From: Pseudomonadota bacterium
GTDB lineage: Bacteria; Pseudomonadota; Gammaproteobacteria; Xanthomonadales; Marinicellaceae
Reading direction: 5' to 3'
Assembly: GCA_008501575.1 (NCBI GenBank)
Contig: QQUO01000050.1
Location: forward strand, 1 to 11,186
Length of the DNA: 11,186 bases
The notes under the pieces were generated by a model. That model was given only the letters and a program-made list of their open reading frames with translations. It had not been told where the DNA came from and did not search any database. Positions 1-5,967 of the stretch are shown piece after piece. The translations under genes and the position numbers were made by a program. Numbering within the stretch: position 1 is the stretch's first letter; each line of letters opens with the position of its first letter.

Positions 1-7
1 ATCGATA

Positions 8-259
8 CTATCTTTTATTTGTATTTGAGCTTGTAAATTTAGACACAAAATCTTCTGGTTTTATATTGCATGCATTGCACACATTTATAACTTCAATAAA
101 ATCAAGATTGCGGTCACCAATCTCATACTTAGACACATAACTCTGTGGTTTCCCCAAAGCCTCTGAGAGTTGAATTTGAGTTAAGTCGGCGCGAAGCCTG
201 ATGTCTTTTAACGCCTCTCTCAGCTTTATGTATGAGTCATCCCAGATACTTTTTTTCAT
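8..259 (-). CDS. XRE/Cro-C1 family helix-turn-helix regulator
   Basis: An 83-residue protein made almost wholly of one helix-turn-helix domain (about residues 13-72). The recognisable stretch is LTQIQLSEALGKPQSYVSKY (residues 26-45) followed by the EIGDRNLDF segment, typical of short XRE repressors; QSYVSKYE would be the recognition helix. There is no second domain, so it probably acts as a simple dimeric DNA-binding protein. It is divergent from the 302-codon gene at 347, and the 87-base gap holds nested inverted repeats that could be its operator, suggesting control of itself, its neighbour or both. No clear Shine-Dalgarno lies before the ATG at 257-259. The family call is secure; the target is inferred. 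Confidence 0.9.
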   Translation of the reverse strand: MKKSIWDDSYIKLREALKDIRLRADLTQIQLSEALGKPQSYVSKYEIGDRNLDFIEVINVCNACNIKPEDFVSKFTSSNTNKR

Positions 260-276
260 AAGCAGGGACTTTAGAC

Positions 277-312
277 TATAATTGACAATATCCCGATTTA
301 GGATATTTCGGG
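277..312. promoter_or_regulatory. Putative operator/promoter between the divergent regulator and the 302-codon gene
   Basis: AATATCC at 287-293 is repeated in inverted form as GGATATT at 301-307 (7-base spacer). CCCGA at 292-296 is also inverted as TCGGG at 308-312, so two inverted repeats interlock. A consensus -35 hexamer TTGACA lies at 282-287 on the + strand with only a weak -10 (TATTTC, 304-309, 16-base spacer). An exact TATAAT lies at 277-282 but lacks a convincing -35. A repressor bound to the repeats would cover a + strand promoter. The repeats are seen directly; the operator role and its link to the XRE protein are inferred. Confidence 0.4.
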
Positions 313-346
313 TTTCTATACAACTTAATAACTGTGGGGACTAGAC

Positions 347-1255
347 ATGGCCAAGCAAAAAGCTCAAAAACTTTCAGCCGATGATAAAATTAAACTAATC
401 GAGGCCAAATATTGTATAGAAGACAAAAAGCCCGTTGATATTGAGGAATTGAGCTATACCCACAAGCTTTATCTTTTAGCAATTTTTAGAGTTCTCACAG
501 ATGAATCATTTGATAGTATATTGCCGCTAACTGAAATTCCTTCTGGCAAGCTTTTATCACCTAGTAGATATATGGATAGGAATATAATGGATTGCCTTAA
601 TTCAAAAAACATTATTCTGGTAGATCCTAACTCAAATACTGATGCATTTGAATTTGAGGATAACAAATGTGTTGGTTTTGATATTGCTGCTGTTAAGTGG
701 CTTGTTAATATTTCTGATAAAGATGAAGAAAAATTAAGTGTTGCCAGTTGTTATACGTTGATATTTAAAGACTTAACAAATTACTTTCCAACATCTAACG
801 AGGAGAGAAGGAAAGTTATTTCATTTACAATGAATCTTGCGTTCAATGAAGCATTGAGTTATTTGTTGCATAAGTGTTCTAAGTTGAACTATGAATTTAA
901 ATTCGGTAATAAAACACATCTATTTCTTAGTCAATTGATTGCCAGTTTAGCTGTATCAGATATTTGCAGCATTATCGATAAAGCTGTCGATGAGGATTAT
1001 TTGTTTATCACTCGTTCTAACTCAGGTAATAATTATGGAAGCACGGTTTCGGATAGATTGCTCAATTTGGGAGAGCTTGCAATCAGAGACAATTCCCAAA
1101 TTAGACATTCAAAAAGAAATGAATGTTTGCCAAGGTCCGAATTAAGTAAGATCTTTTATGAATTAATCCACGACGGAGATGATGAGGGATTTACTGAGTG
1201 CCCAGCTGAGTTTTGGAAAAATAATCTAGTGGCTTCTTATACTGCTGAGGCATAG
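347..1255 (+). CDS. Hypothetical protein, 302 aa, accessory island gene of unknown function
   Basis: I do not recognise this protein. It is soluble by appearance: no signal peptide or membrane segment, a lysine-rich N-terminus (MAKQKAQKLSADDK) and an acidic C-terminus. Residues about 70-105 (from LSPSRYMDRNIMDCLN on) have a helix-loop-strand look that might be a winged helix, but this is weak. The rest seems mostly helical. The ATG at 347 is preceded by TGGGGA at 335-340, an acceptable ribosome site. It is divergent from the XRE regulator with an inverted repeat between them, and lies 190 bases upstream of the serine recombinase gene. It shares the AT-rich composition of the defence genes, so it is probably part of the same mobile block. 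It could be an accessory island protein, a regulator partner or an unrecognised defence component. The gene itself is well supported by its long uninterrupted frame. Confidence 0.8.
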   Translation: MAKQKAQKLSADDKIKLIEAKYCIEDKKPVDIEELSYTHKLYLLAIFRVLTDESFDSILPLTEIPSGKLLSPSRYMDRNIMDCLNSKNIILVDPNSNTDAFEFEDNKCVGFDIAAVKWLVNISDKDEEKLSVASCYTLIFKDLTNYFPTSNEERRKVISFTMNLAFNEALSYLLHKCSKLNYEFKFGNKTHLFLSQLIASLAVSDICSIIDKAVDEDYLFITRSNSGNNYGSTVSDRLLNLGELAIRDNSQIRHSKRNECLPRSELSKIFYELIHDGDDEGFTECPAEFWKNNLVASYTAEA

Positions 1256-1400
1256 TCAGAGTTTTTAAATTATTCTAGGCAAGCAAATAACATTAAGTTT
1301 CAATTACCAATTAAACAGATTGCCGCTCAAAATAAAACCAATAAGGTTTGTGTGACTTAGTATAATACATGAGATATGTTACAGGTTTTTACCGGCTATA

Positions 1401-1422
1401 CATAGCTTTCAAGAGTGTTCCA
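1401..1422. repeat. Imperfect direct repeat, left copy, upstream of the recombinase gene
   Basis: Begins with CATAGCTTTC (1401-1410) and ends TTCCA. The same 10 bases start a related block at 5188-5210 beyond herA; by eye about 19 of 23 aligned columns agree with one gap. The two copies are in the same orientation and bracket the recombinase-SIR2-HerA block. They could be recombinase sites or element ends, or a chance resemblance in AT-rich DNA. Confidence 0.4.
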
Positions 1423-1423
1423 T

Positions 1424-1435
1424 AAACGATCGTTT
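1424..1435. promoter_or_regulatory. 12-bp perfect palindrome just upstream of the recombinase start
   Basis: AAACGATCGTTT is a perfect palindrome ending 10 bases before the ATG at 1446 and abutting the GAGAG ribosome site. It directly follows the repeat at 1401-1422. Resolvases commonly bind sites next to their own gene and repress it, so this could be a recombinase dimer site or operator. That role is inferred from position and symmetry only. Confidence 0.3.
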
Positions 1436-1445
1436 GAGAGACAAT

Positions 1446-2054
1446 ATGAAAATTGGTTATGCAAGGATATCTAAAGCTGATGGCTCACAACAGCTTGATC
1501 TTCAAATAGACGCACTAAAAGAAGCTGGCGTGAGTGAAAGTAATATTTACTCAGATCAAGTATCTGGAAAAAATGATAATAGACCCGGATTAGATTCATG
1601 TCTTAAGGCACTCCGTAAAAATGACACTCTAATTGTGTGGAAACTTGATAGGTTGGGAAGGAACTTAAAACATCTTGTTAATACTGTTCATTCTCTTTCA
1701 GAAAATGAAATCGGATTTAAAGTACTAACTGGCCAAGGAGCAGACATTGATACGAGCACACCTTCAGGAAAGTTGGTATTTGGAATATTTGCATCTCTTG
1801 CTGAATTCGAGCGAGAATTAATTAAAGAAAGAACAATGGTGGGTCTAAAAGCTGCAAGGGCACGTGGGAAAAAAGGTGGGCGTAAGTTTCAGTTAACAAA
1901 GAATCAGGTAAAATTTGCTCAAGTGACAATGCAAAATAAAAATACCAATGTTTCAGAGCTATGCAGAGAATTAGGTGTTTCTAGGCAAACACTGTATCGC
2001 TACATAAGTCCTGATGGTGAACTCAGAGAATATGGTGTTAAAGTTGTTAAATAA
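1446..2054 (+). CDS. Small serine recombinase (resolvase/invertase family)
   Basis: A 202-residue site-specific recombinase of the Tn3 resolvase/Hin invertase class, which cuts DNA through a 5' phosphoserine link. The N-terminal catalytic domain starts with YARIS (residues 5-9), giving Arg7 and the nucleophile Ser9. KLDRLGRN at 66-73 supplies further active-site arginines (Arg69, Arg72). IDTSTPSGKLVFGIFASLAE (101-120) leads into the long helix with FERELIKERT, and a C-terminal helix-turn-helix follows (VSELCRELGVSRQTLYRYI, 169-187). Length and domain order match complete family members, so it is probably active. I chose the ATG at 1446, preceded by GAGAG at 1436-1440, over an in-frame TTG at 1434. 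It lies 48 bases upstream of the SIR2 gene. Small enzymes of this class usually resolve or invert DNA rather than integrate elements, so its job here (site resolution, inversion or island mobility) is open. Confidence 0.93.
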   Translation: MKIGYARISKADGSQQLDLQIDALKEAGVSESNIYSDQVSGKNDNRPGLDSCLKALRKNDTLIVWKLDRLGRNLKHLVNTVHSLSENEIGFKVLTGQGADIDTSTPSGKLVFGIFASLAEFERELIKERTMVGLKAARARGKKGGRKFQLTKNQVKFAQVTMQNKNTNVSELCRELGVSRQTLYRYISPDGELREYGVKVVK

Positions 2055-2102
2055 TAAAACGCTATATTTAATATATTCTAAATACTTTAAAGCCTAATCA
2101 CT

Positions 2103-3272
2103 ATGAACAATAAAGCAATAATAAACATTAACGATATATACAATAAAAATTTAAATTTTTTAATTGGTTCAGGTGCATCGCATGGTCTCTTCCCGACCCT
2201 TGAATTAAGTATTATGGATGAATCAGGAAATAAACAGACTATTGAAACGCTGGCAAGACATTTTGATGTTGAAAACAACCATAAGTTAAAAACCTTGTTA
2301 TTTATGTACTATTACAAGGTTTGTATAAAACCAGCTTTGGAGGAAGACTATGAGTATATTGAGCTGTTAGGTAACAAGGATGAAGTAAAGGTAATGGCGA
2401 ATTATCAACAACTAATTAGATCTATTTTGGAAGTTCTCCAACGCAGAAAAAAATTTAATAAACGATGTAATATATTTACAACAAATTATGATGGTTGCAT
2501 TGTAAATGCTGCTGATAATATTTTAGAAACAGGCGACATGGAATTTGTGATAAATGACGGAACAAATGGTTTTCTTAAACGTTATTTGCATGCAAAAAAC
2601 TTCAGCAGATTTACTTGTGACACAGGTGTTTTTGAACGGCATCAATCGGATATCCCACAAATTAATTTGGTTCATTTGCATGGCTCTATCTATTGGTCGC
2701 TAACTGATGACTCAATATCAGTAAACTATTCAAAATCTCAGAACAAAAGTTGTTATATTAATGAAGACTTATTCCCGGACTTAGAGGAATTTTCTACTTG
2801 TTTGAATGACAGCTCTAAGACAATAGATGATATTCCGGATATAAATCTGGTTAATAAAGATCAAAATGCATTTTGGGATGCTTACAACAGAATCCCAATT
2901 GTAAATCCAACAAAATGGAAGTTTCATGAAACGGTTTTTGAAGAACACTACTACCAGATGTTAAGACTATTGAGTTACGAGCTTGAAAAACCAAATCCTG
3001 TATTAATTTCTTTCGGTTTTTCCTTTGCAGATGAACATATAAGAAATTTAATTAAAAGATCTTTATCAAACCCAAAACTACAAGTATTTATCTGTTGTTT
3101 TAATGAAGTTGACAAGAAAACTGTATCCAATCATTTCAATCAATTTAAAAATGTTCAGCTAATAACAGTTGATGATTGTCTTAATTTTGATGCTTTTAAT
3201 AATCAAGTTTTCTTCTCAACTATTGATAAGGAAGAGCAAAGAACAAGTGATGAATCATCAAATGAAATTTGA
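2103..3272 (+). CDS. SIR2-domain NADase subunit of a SIR2-HerA anti-phage system
   Basis: A 389-residue protein with a SIR2-like Rossmann domain. Visible motifs are the nucleotide-binding GSGAS (22-26), TTNYD (126-130, catalytic-type Asn128), LVHLHGS (189-195, likely catalytic His193) and the late GFSFADEHI (305-313). In defence proteins of this type the domain degrades NAD+ on infection, killing or arresting the cell before phage spread. The catalytic Asn and His are both present, so the enzyme is predicted active. There is no signal or membrane segment, so it is cytosolic. It is followed by an overlapping HerA ATPase gene, the partner of known SIR2-HerA complexes. No strong ribosome site precedes ATG 2103; TAAAG at 2088-2092 is a weak candidate. 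DNA is AT-rich, unlike the genes beyond 5260. Family and pairing are firm; the defence activity is carried over from characterised relatives. Confidence 0.92.
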   Translation: MNNKAIININDIYNKNLNFLIGSGASHGLFPTLELSIMDESGNKQTIETLARHFDVENNHKLKTLLFMYYYKVCIKPALEEDYEYIELLGNKDEVKVMANYQQLIRSILEVLQRRKKFNKRCNIFTTNYDGCIVNAADNILETGDMEFVINDGTNGFLKRYLHAKNFSRFTCDTGVFERHQSDIPQINLVHLHGSIYWSLTDDSISVNYSKSQNKSCYINEDLFPDLEEFSTCLNDSSKTIDDIPDINLVNKDQNAFWDAYNRIPIVNPTKWKFHETVFEEHYYQMLRLLSYELEKPNPVLISFGFSFADEHIRNLIKRSLSNPKLQVFICCFNEVDKKTVSNHFNQFKNVQLITVDDCLNFDAFNNQVFFSTIDKEEQRTSDESSNEI

Positions 3273-5028
3273 AGTTGGTGAAGTTATTGCCGTTCAAGGC
3301 ATTAAGATAACACTCAAAGTATTTGAAAATTCAAATCAAGACACCCTTTACTACGAAGGAACTAAGTATAAAGGCCTATCAATTAGAGAGCATGTATCAA
3401 TTCAGCGTGGATTTCGAGATATTATCTGTTTAATTGAAGGTGAATATTTGGATGAGAGAAAGTTTGAGGAAGATGGTTCCAAAACTCAATATATACGAAA
3501 AGTAGAAGCTAAACCGATTGGTTATTTTGAAAATGACAAATTTTATGAAGGTATTAAGTTTTTACCCATGATTAAAGATTCTGCTTACCTACTTCCAGAA
3601 TCAAAAATATCTGAAATATACAGCCAGGATTCTGAGCAAGATTTCGTTATTGGCAATATGCTAAAAGAAGACATTCCTATTTCACTATCATGGCACAGGA
3701 TATTTAATACTCATATTGGAATTTTTGGTAACACAGGAAGCGGAAAGTCAAATACGTTAGCTAAGTTATTTACCGTTCTATTTGAAAATAAAAAAGACAG
3801 TATGAAAGACAAGAGTAATTTTATATTACTTGACTTTAATGGCGAATATACTTCAGATCAACTAATCACTGAAAAACATAAAACTATCTTAAAACTAGAC
3901 ACCAGAAAAAAAGATGGTGATAAATTTCCACTTTCATTAACGGAATTTTGGAATTTAGAAACATTGAGTATCTTATTCCAAGCTACTCCTATTACTCAAC
4001 GTCCATTTATTAAAAGGATGATAAACGGGCGCTCAAATTTTATTAATAATTCTGAAAGTTTACTTAATTACATAAAAGCAACTATCCGTGATGTATTCTG
4101 CGCTGCATACCCTAAACCAGATACCTTAGATCTTGTAAGGCATATATCCAAAATAACAAAAAATGATGAGCTATCAGAAATACTTAAGACTATAAACTGG
4201 AATGGGACAAGGAATAATTTCTACATTGATTCACCTCAAATATATTTTGATTCAGATGGTGCTAAATACTTAATGCATATTAAGCCTTTAGTTGACAATA
4301 CAAATATTAATGACCTTGATCAATTTGATGAATTGATGTTGCGTGCAAACTTACAATTAACTAAGGATCTCTTATATGGTTATGTACAGTATGAACATAT
4401 ACAACCTTTATTAAAAAGAGTTGAATCATCTCTTTATGATTTAAGAAAAGTTTTAAAAATGGAAGAGAGAGATCCTTCAGATAAATTGCTAACAATCATC
4501 TCATTAAAAAGATGCAATCAGGAAATGAAAAAGGTATTACCACTATTAATAGTTAAACATTTTTATCACCAGCACAAAGATATTGTGAAGTCACCTATTA
4601 ACAAAACATTACATTTTGTAGTTGATGAGGCTCATAATATACTATCTCAAAAATCAAAAAGAGAAGCCGAAAGCTGGAAAGATTACCGATTGGAATTATT
4701 TGAAGAAATAATTAAGGAAGGTAGAAAGTTCGGAGTATTTTTGACTTTGGCCAGCCAGCGGCCAGCCGATATATCACCAACAATAATTTCTCAAATCCAT
4801 AATTTTTTTATTCACCGGCTTGTAAACGATAGGGATCTATTTTTATTGGATAATACAATCAGCTCTCTTGATCACGTTTCCCGAAACCTAATCCCAAGCC
4901 TTTCAAAAGGGGCATGTGTTGTAACTGGCACATCTTTTGATCTACCAATGCTATTGCAAATTGATATTCTGAAAAAAGACAAACAACCTGATAGCGATGA
5001 TGTGAACCTAAAAGCATTATGGTCTTAG
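3250..5028 (+). CDS. HerA-type (DUF87) hexameric ATPase subunit of SIR2-HerA
   Basis: A FtsK/HerA-superfamily ATPase of 592 residues from this start. The N-terminal part (to about residue 140) looks like the HerA HAS-barrel. The ATPase core then shows Walker A GNTGSGKS (160-167), FILLDFNGEY (191-200), a Walker B segment FVVDEAHN (about 456-463) and TLASQRPADISP (about 499-510), all typical of HerA/DUF87 proteins. The C-terminal part (IHNFFIHRLVNDRD and GACVVTG) is also characteristic. In known systems HerA hexamers assemble with SIR2 subunits and control NAD+ depletion. The gene overlaps the SIR2 gene by 23 bases, implying translational coupling. Start choice is uncertain: ATG 3250, GTG 3247 or ATG 3262, with AAGGAAGAG at 3228-3236 somewhat distant. 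The reading frame extends upstream to 3169 but only as hydrophobic out-of-frame SIR2 sequence. Confidence 0.92.
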   Translation: MNHQMKFEVGEVIAVQGIKITLKVFENSNQDTLYYEGTKYKGLSIREHVSIQRGFRDIICLIEGEYLDERKFEEDGSKTQYIRKVEAKPIGYFENDKFYEGIKFLPMIKDSAYLLPESKISEIYSQDSEQDFVIGNMLKEDIPISLSWHRIFNTHIGIFGNTGSGKSNTLAKLFTVLFENKKDSMKDKSNFILLDFNGEYTSDQLITEKHKTILKLDTRKKDGDKFPLSLTEFWNLETLSILFQATPITQRPFIKRMINGRSNFINNSESLLNYIKATIRDVFCAAYPKPDTLDLVRHISKITKNDELSEILKTINWNGTRNNFYIDSPQIYFDSDGAKYLMHIKPLVDNTNINDLDQFDELMLRANLQLTKDLLYGYVQYEHIQPLLKRVESSLYDLRKVLKMEERDPSDKLLTIISLKRCNQEMKKVLPLLIVKHFYHQHKDIVKSPINKTLHFVVDEAHNILSQKSKREAESWKDYRLELFEEIIKEGRKFGVFLTLASQRPADISPTIISQIHNFFIHRLVNDRDLFLLDNTISSLDHVSRNLIPSLSKGACVVTGTSFDLPMLLQIDILKKDKQPDSDDVNLKALWS

Positions 5029-5058
5029 CATTAACACTATTTCATATAAATTAGTTGA

Positions 5059-5072
5059 TTATTGATCAATAA
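5059..5072. repeat. 14-bp perfect palindrome downstream of herA
   Basis: TTATTGATCAATAA reads identically on both strands. It lies 31 bases after the herA stop codon, in the gap before sufT. It may be a protein-binding site or a weak hairpin. Low GC makes a chance origin plausible. Confidence 0.4.
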
Positions 5073-5098
5073 GAATAAACCCATTATTGGCATCAAAT

Positions 5099-5132
5099 TC
5101 TGGAAAATCAGCTTTCCAGAGCATGTTTTTTT
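5099..5132 (+). terminator. Probable rho-independent terminator of the SIR2-HerA transcript
   Basis: TCTGGAAA (5099-5106) and its complement TTTCCAGA (5113-5120) form an 8-bp stem with a 6-base loop. GCATG and a run of seven T (5126-5132) follow. The position, 70 bases past the herA stop, fits. The stem is short and has three G-C pairs, and the T run starts 5 bases after it, so it would be a weak terminator. The same arms belong to the larger set of heptamer repeats here, so the hairpin may have another role. Confidence 0.45.
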
Positions 5133-5187
5133 ATAATATTCTTTGTTAAAATGAGTTTTCTGGAAATTGCTTTAAAACTCAATAAAA

Positions 5188-5210
5188 CATAGCTTTCCAG
5201 AATTTTTCCA
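5188..5210. repeat. Imperfect direct repeat, right copy, between herA and sufT
   Basis: Starts with CATAGCTTTC (5188-5197), identical to 1401-1410, then CAGA against AAGA, and ends TTCCA as the left copy does. It overlaps the last two heptamers of the cluster and lies about 50 bases from the end of sufT, close to where base composition changes. A role as a recombination site is inferred only from its position and its match to the left copy. Confidence 0.4.
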
Positions 5211-5260
5211 GTGTCTTAGTTAAATAGTATGAATATACACTTTAACTGGTCTTTGCTGCC

Positions 5261-5809
5261 TTATAGCATGCCGGTTTCAAGTTTGGCTTCTTCCGACATC
5301 ATGCTTTGATCCCAGGGTGGATCAAACACGATTTGGCAATGTATGGTCTTAATCTCGGGAATTAATTTTATTTTTTCACGGGCATCAGACACAATCACTT
5401 CACCCATGCCACAACCTGGAGCGGTGAGGGTCATGTCGATATCCACTTGATAGCCATCATCAAGTTTACTTAATTCACATTTATAAACCAGACCCAGTTC
5501 GACTATACTCACCGGTATTTCGGGGTCATAGACATTTTGTAATTGTGCCCACACGGCCTCTTCAACATCCTTAAATGAGGCATTTTCCGGCAACTGAGGC
5601 CTCGGTAAAGGCTCACGACCTAAGGCATCGGCATTATGACCCAATATCATAAACATGCTGCCATCCACAAACACCGTAAAACTACCACCTAAGGCCTGGG
5701 TGATATAACCCACCACACCGGCTGGCAAATCAATGGTGTCGCCGGTAGGCACCGTGATGGCTTCCACATCGCGTTCAAGTTTAAAGGGTTCGCTGGTGAG
5801 ACTGTACAT
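5261..5809 (-). CDS. sufT: SufT-type Fe-S cluster assembly/maturation protein
   Basis: A 182-residue cytosolic protein with the two-part layout of the proteobacterial SufT group. The N-terminal part has FKLERDVEAITVPTGD and ITQALGGSFTV (36-46). A MIP18/DUF59 domain follows with DPEIPVSIVELGLVY (95-109), the cysteine motif TAPGCGMG (129-136, Cys133) and DPPWDQSMMSEEAKLETG near the end. Family members help mature Fe-S proteins and are often found near suf genes; none are visible here, where it stands alone. I chose ATG 5807-5809 because the conserved N-terminus begins there. An open extension to a TTG at 5858-5860 adds a hydrophobic stretch unlike the family and is probably untranslated, though no strong ribosome site marks either start. 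It is convergent with herA and divergent from the acyl-CoA synthetase gene. Confidence 0.9.
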   Translation of the reverse strand: MYSLTSEPFKLERDVEAITVPTGDTIDLPAGVVGYITQALGGSFTVFVDGSMFMILGHNADALGREPLPRPQLPENASFKDVEEAVWAQLQNVYDPEIPVSIVELGLVYKCELSKLDDGYQVDIDMTLTAPGCGMGEVIVSDAREKIKLIPEIKTIHCQIVFDPPWDQSMMSEEAKLETGML

Positions 5810-5926
5810 GACAATTACAAGGTTGATGTTTAAAAAAATCCATAATAACATGCTTATCAAAAAGCTGTCTCATTAATGGGGGTGTTTTTGACCTGTATCA
5901 ACTGTAAAAAGAAATTTCCGAATATT

Positions 5927-5956
5927 TTTACACCCAACCCGATAAGTCAATATGAT
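5927..5956 (+). promoter_or_regulatory. Candidate promoter for the acyl-CoA synthetase gene
   Basis: TTTACA (5927-5932) and TATGAT (5951-5956) are separated by 18 bases and resemble a sigma-70 promoter. Transcription would begin only a few bases before ATG 5968, leaving a very short leader, which fits the lack of a clear ribosome site. It is a motif match only. Confidence 0.3.
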
Positions 5957-5967
5957 AAAGTCAACAT

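Larger units (their letters stand above)
5098..5211. repeat. Cluster of five TTTCCAG/CTGGAAA heptamers in both orientations
   Basis: CTGGAAA occurs at 5100-5106 and 5160-5166; its complement TTTCCAG occurs at 5113-5119, 5194-5200 and 5205-5211. The longer form TTCTGGAAA is repeated at 5098 and 5158, and AGCTTTCCAGA at 5110 and 5191. TTCTGGAAA (5158-5166) pairs perfectly over 9 bases with TTTCCAGAA (5194-5202). The cluster sits at the junction between AT-rich island DNA and chromosomal-type DNA. It may be a recombination or protein-binding site, or an element end. Confidence 0.6.

Noticed and set aside
972..981. Palindrome TTATCGATAA inside the 302-codon gene
   Set aside because: Short AT-rich palindrome within coding sequence; expected by chance and without positional support.
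1361..1366. TATAAT upstream of the recombinase as a defined promoter
   Set aside because: No acceptable -35 hexamer lies 15-19 bases upstream, and exact TATAAT matches are common in DNA this AT-rich.
3169..3249. Upstream extension of the HerA reading frame
   Set aside because: It encodes a hydrophobic stretch that is the SIR2 gene read in another frame. The family N-terminus (VGEVIAVQG) begins after 3262, so the extension is unlikely to be translated.
4750..4767. GC-rich patch with repeated GCCAGCC inside herA
   Set aside because: It encodes the conserved A-S-Q-R-P-A segment of HerA proteins; the repeat follows from codon choice at a conserved site.
5098..5106. Resemblance of TTCTGGAA to a eukaryotic heat-shock element
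   Set aside because: The genes are clearly bacterial, so the TTCnnGAA resemblance has no regulatory meaning here.
5098..5211. Reading the repeats as a CRISPR array
   Set aside because: Repeat units are only 7-11 bases, occur in both orientations and have irregular spacing; no cas genes are present.
5810..5860. Possible membrane-anchored N-terminal extension of SufT
   Set aside because: It needs a TTG start, adds a hydrophobic segment foreign to SufT proteins, and lies in the divergent promoter region.
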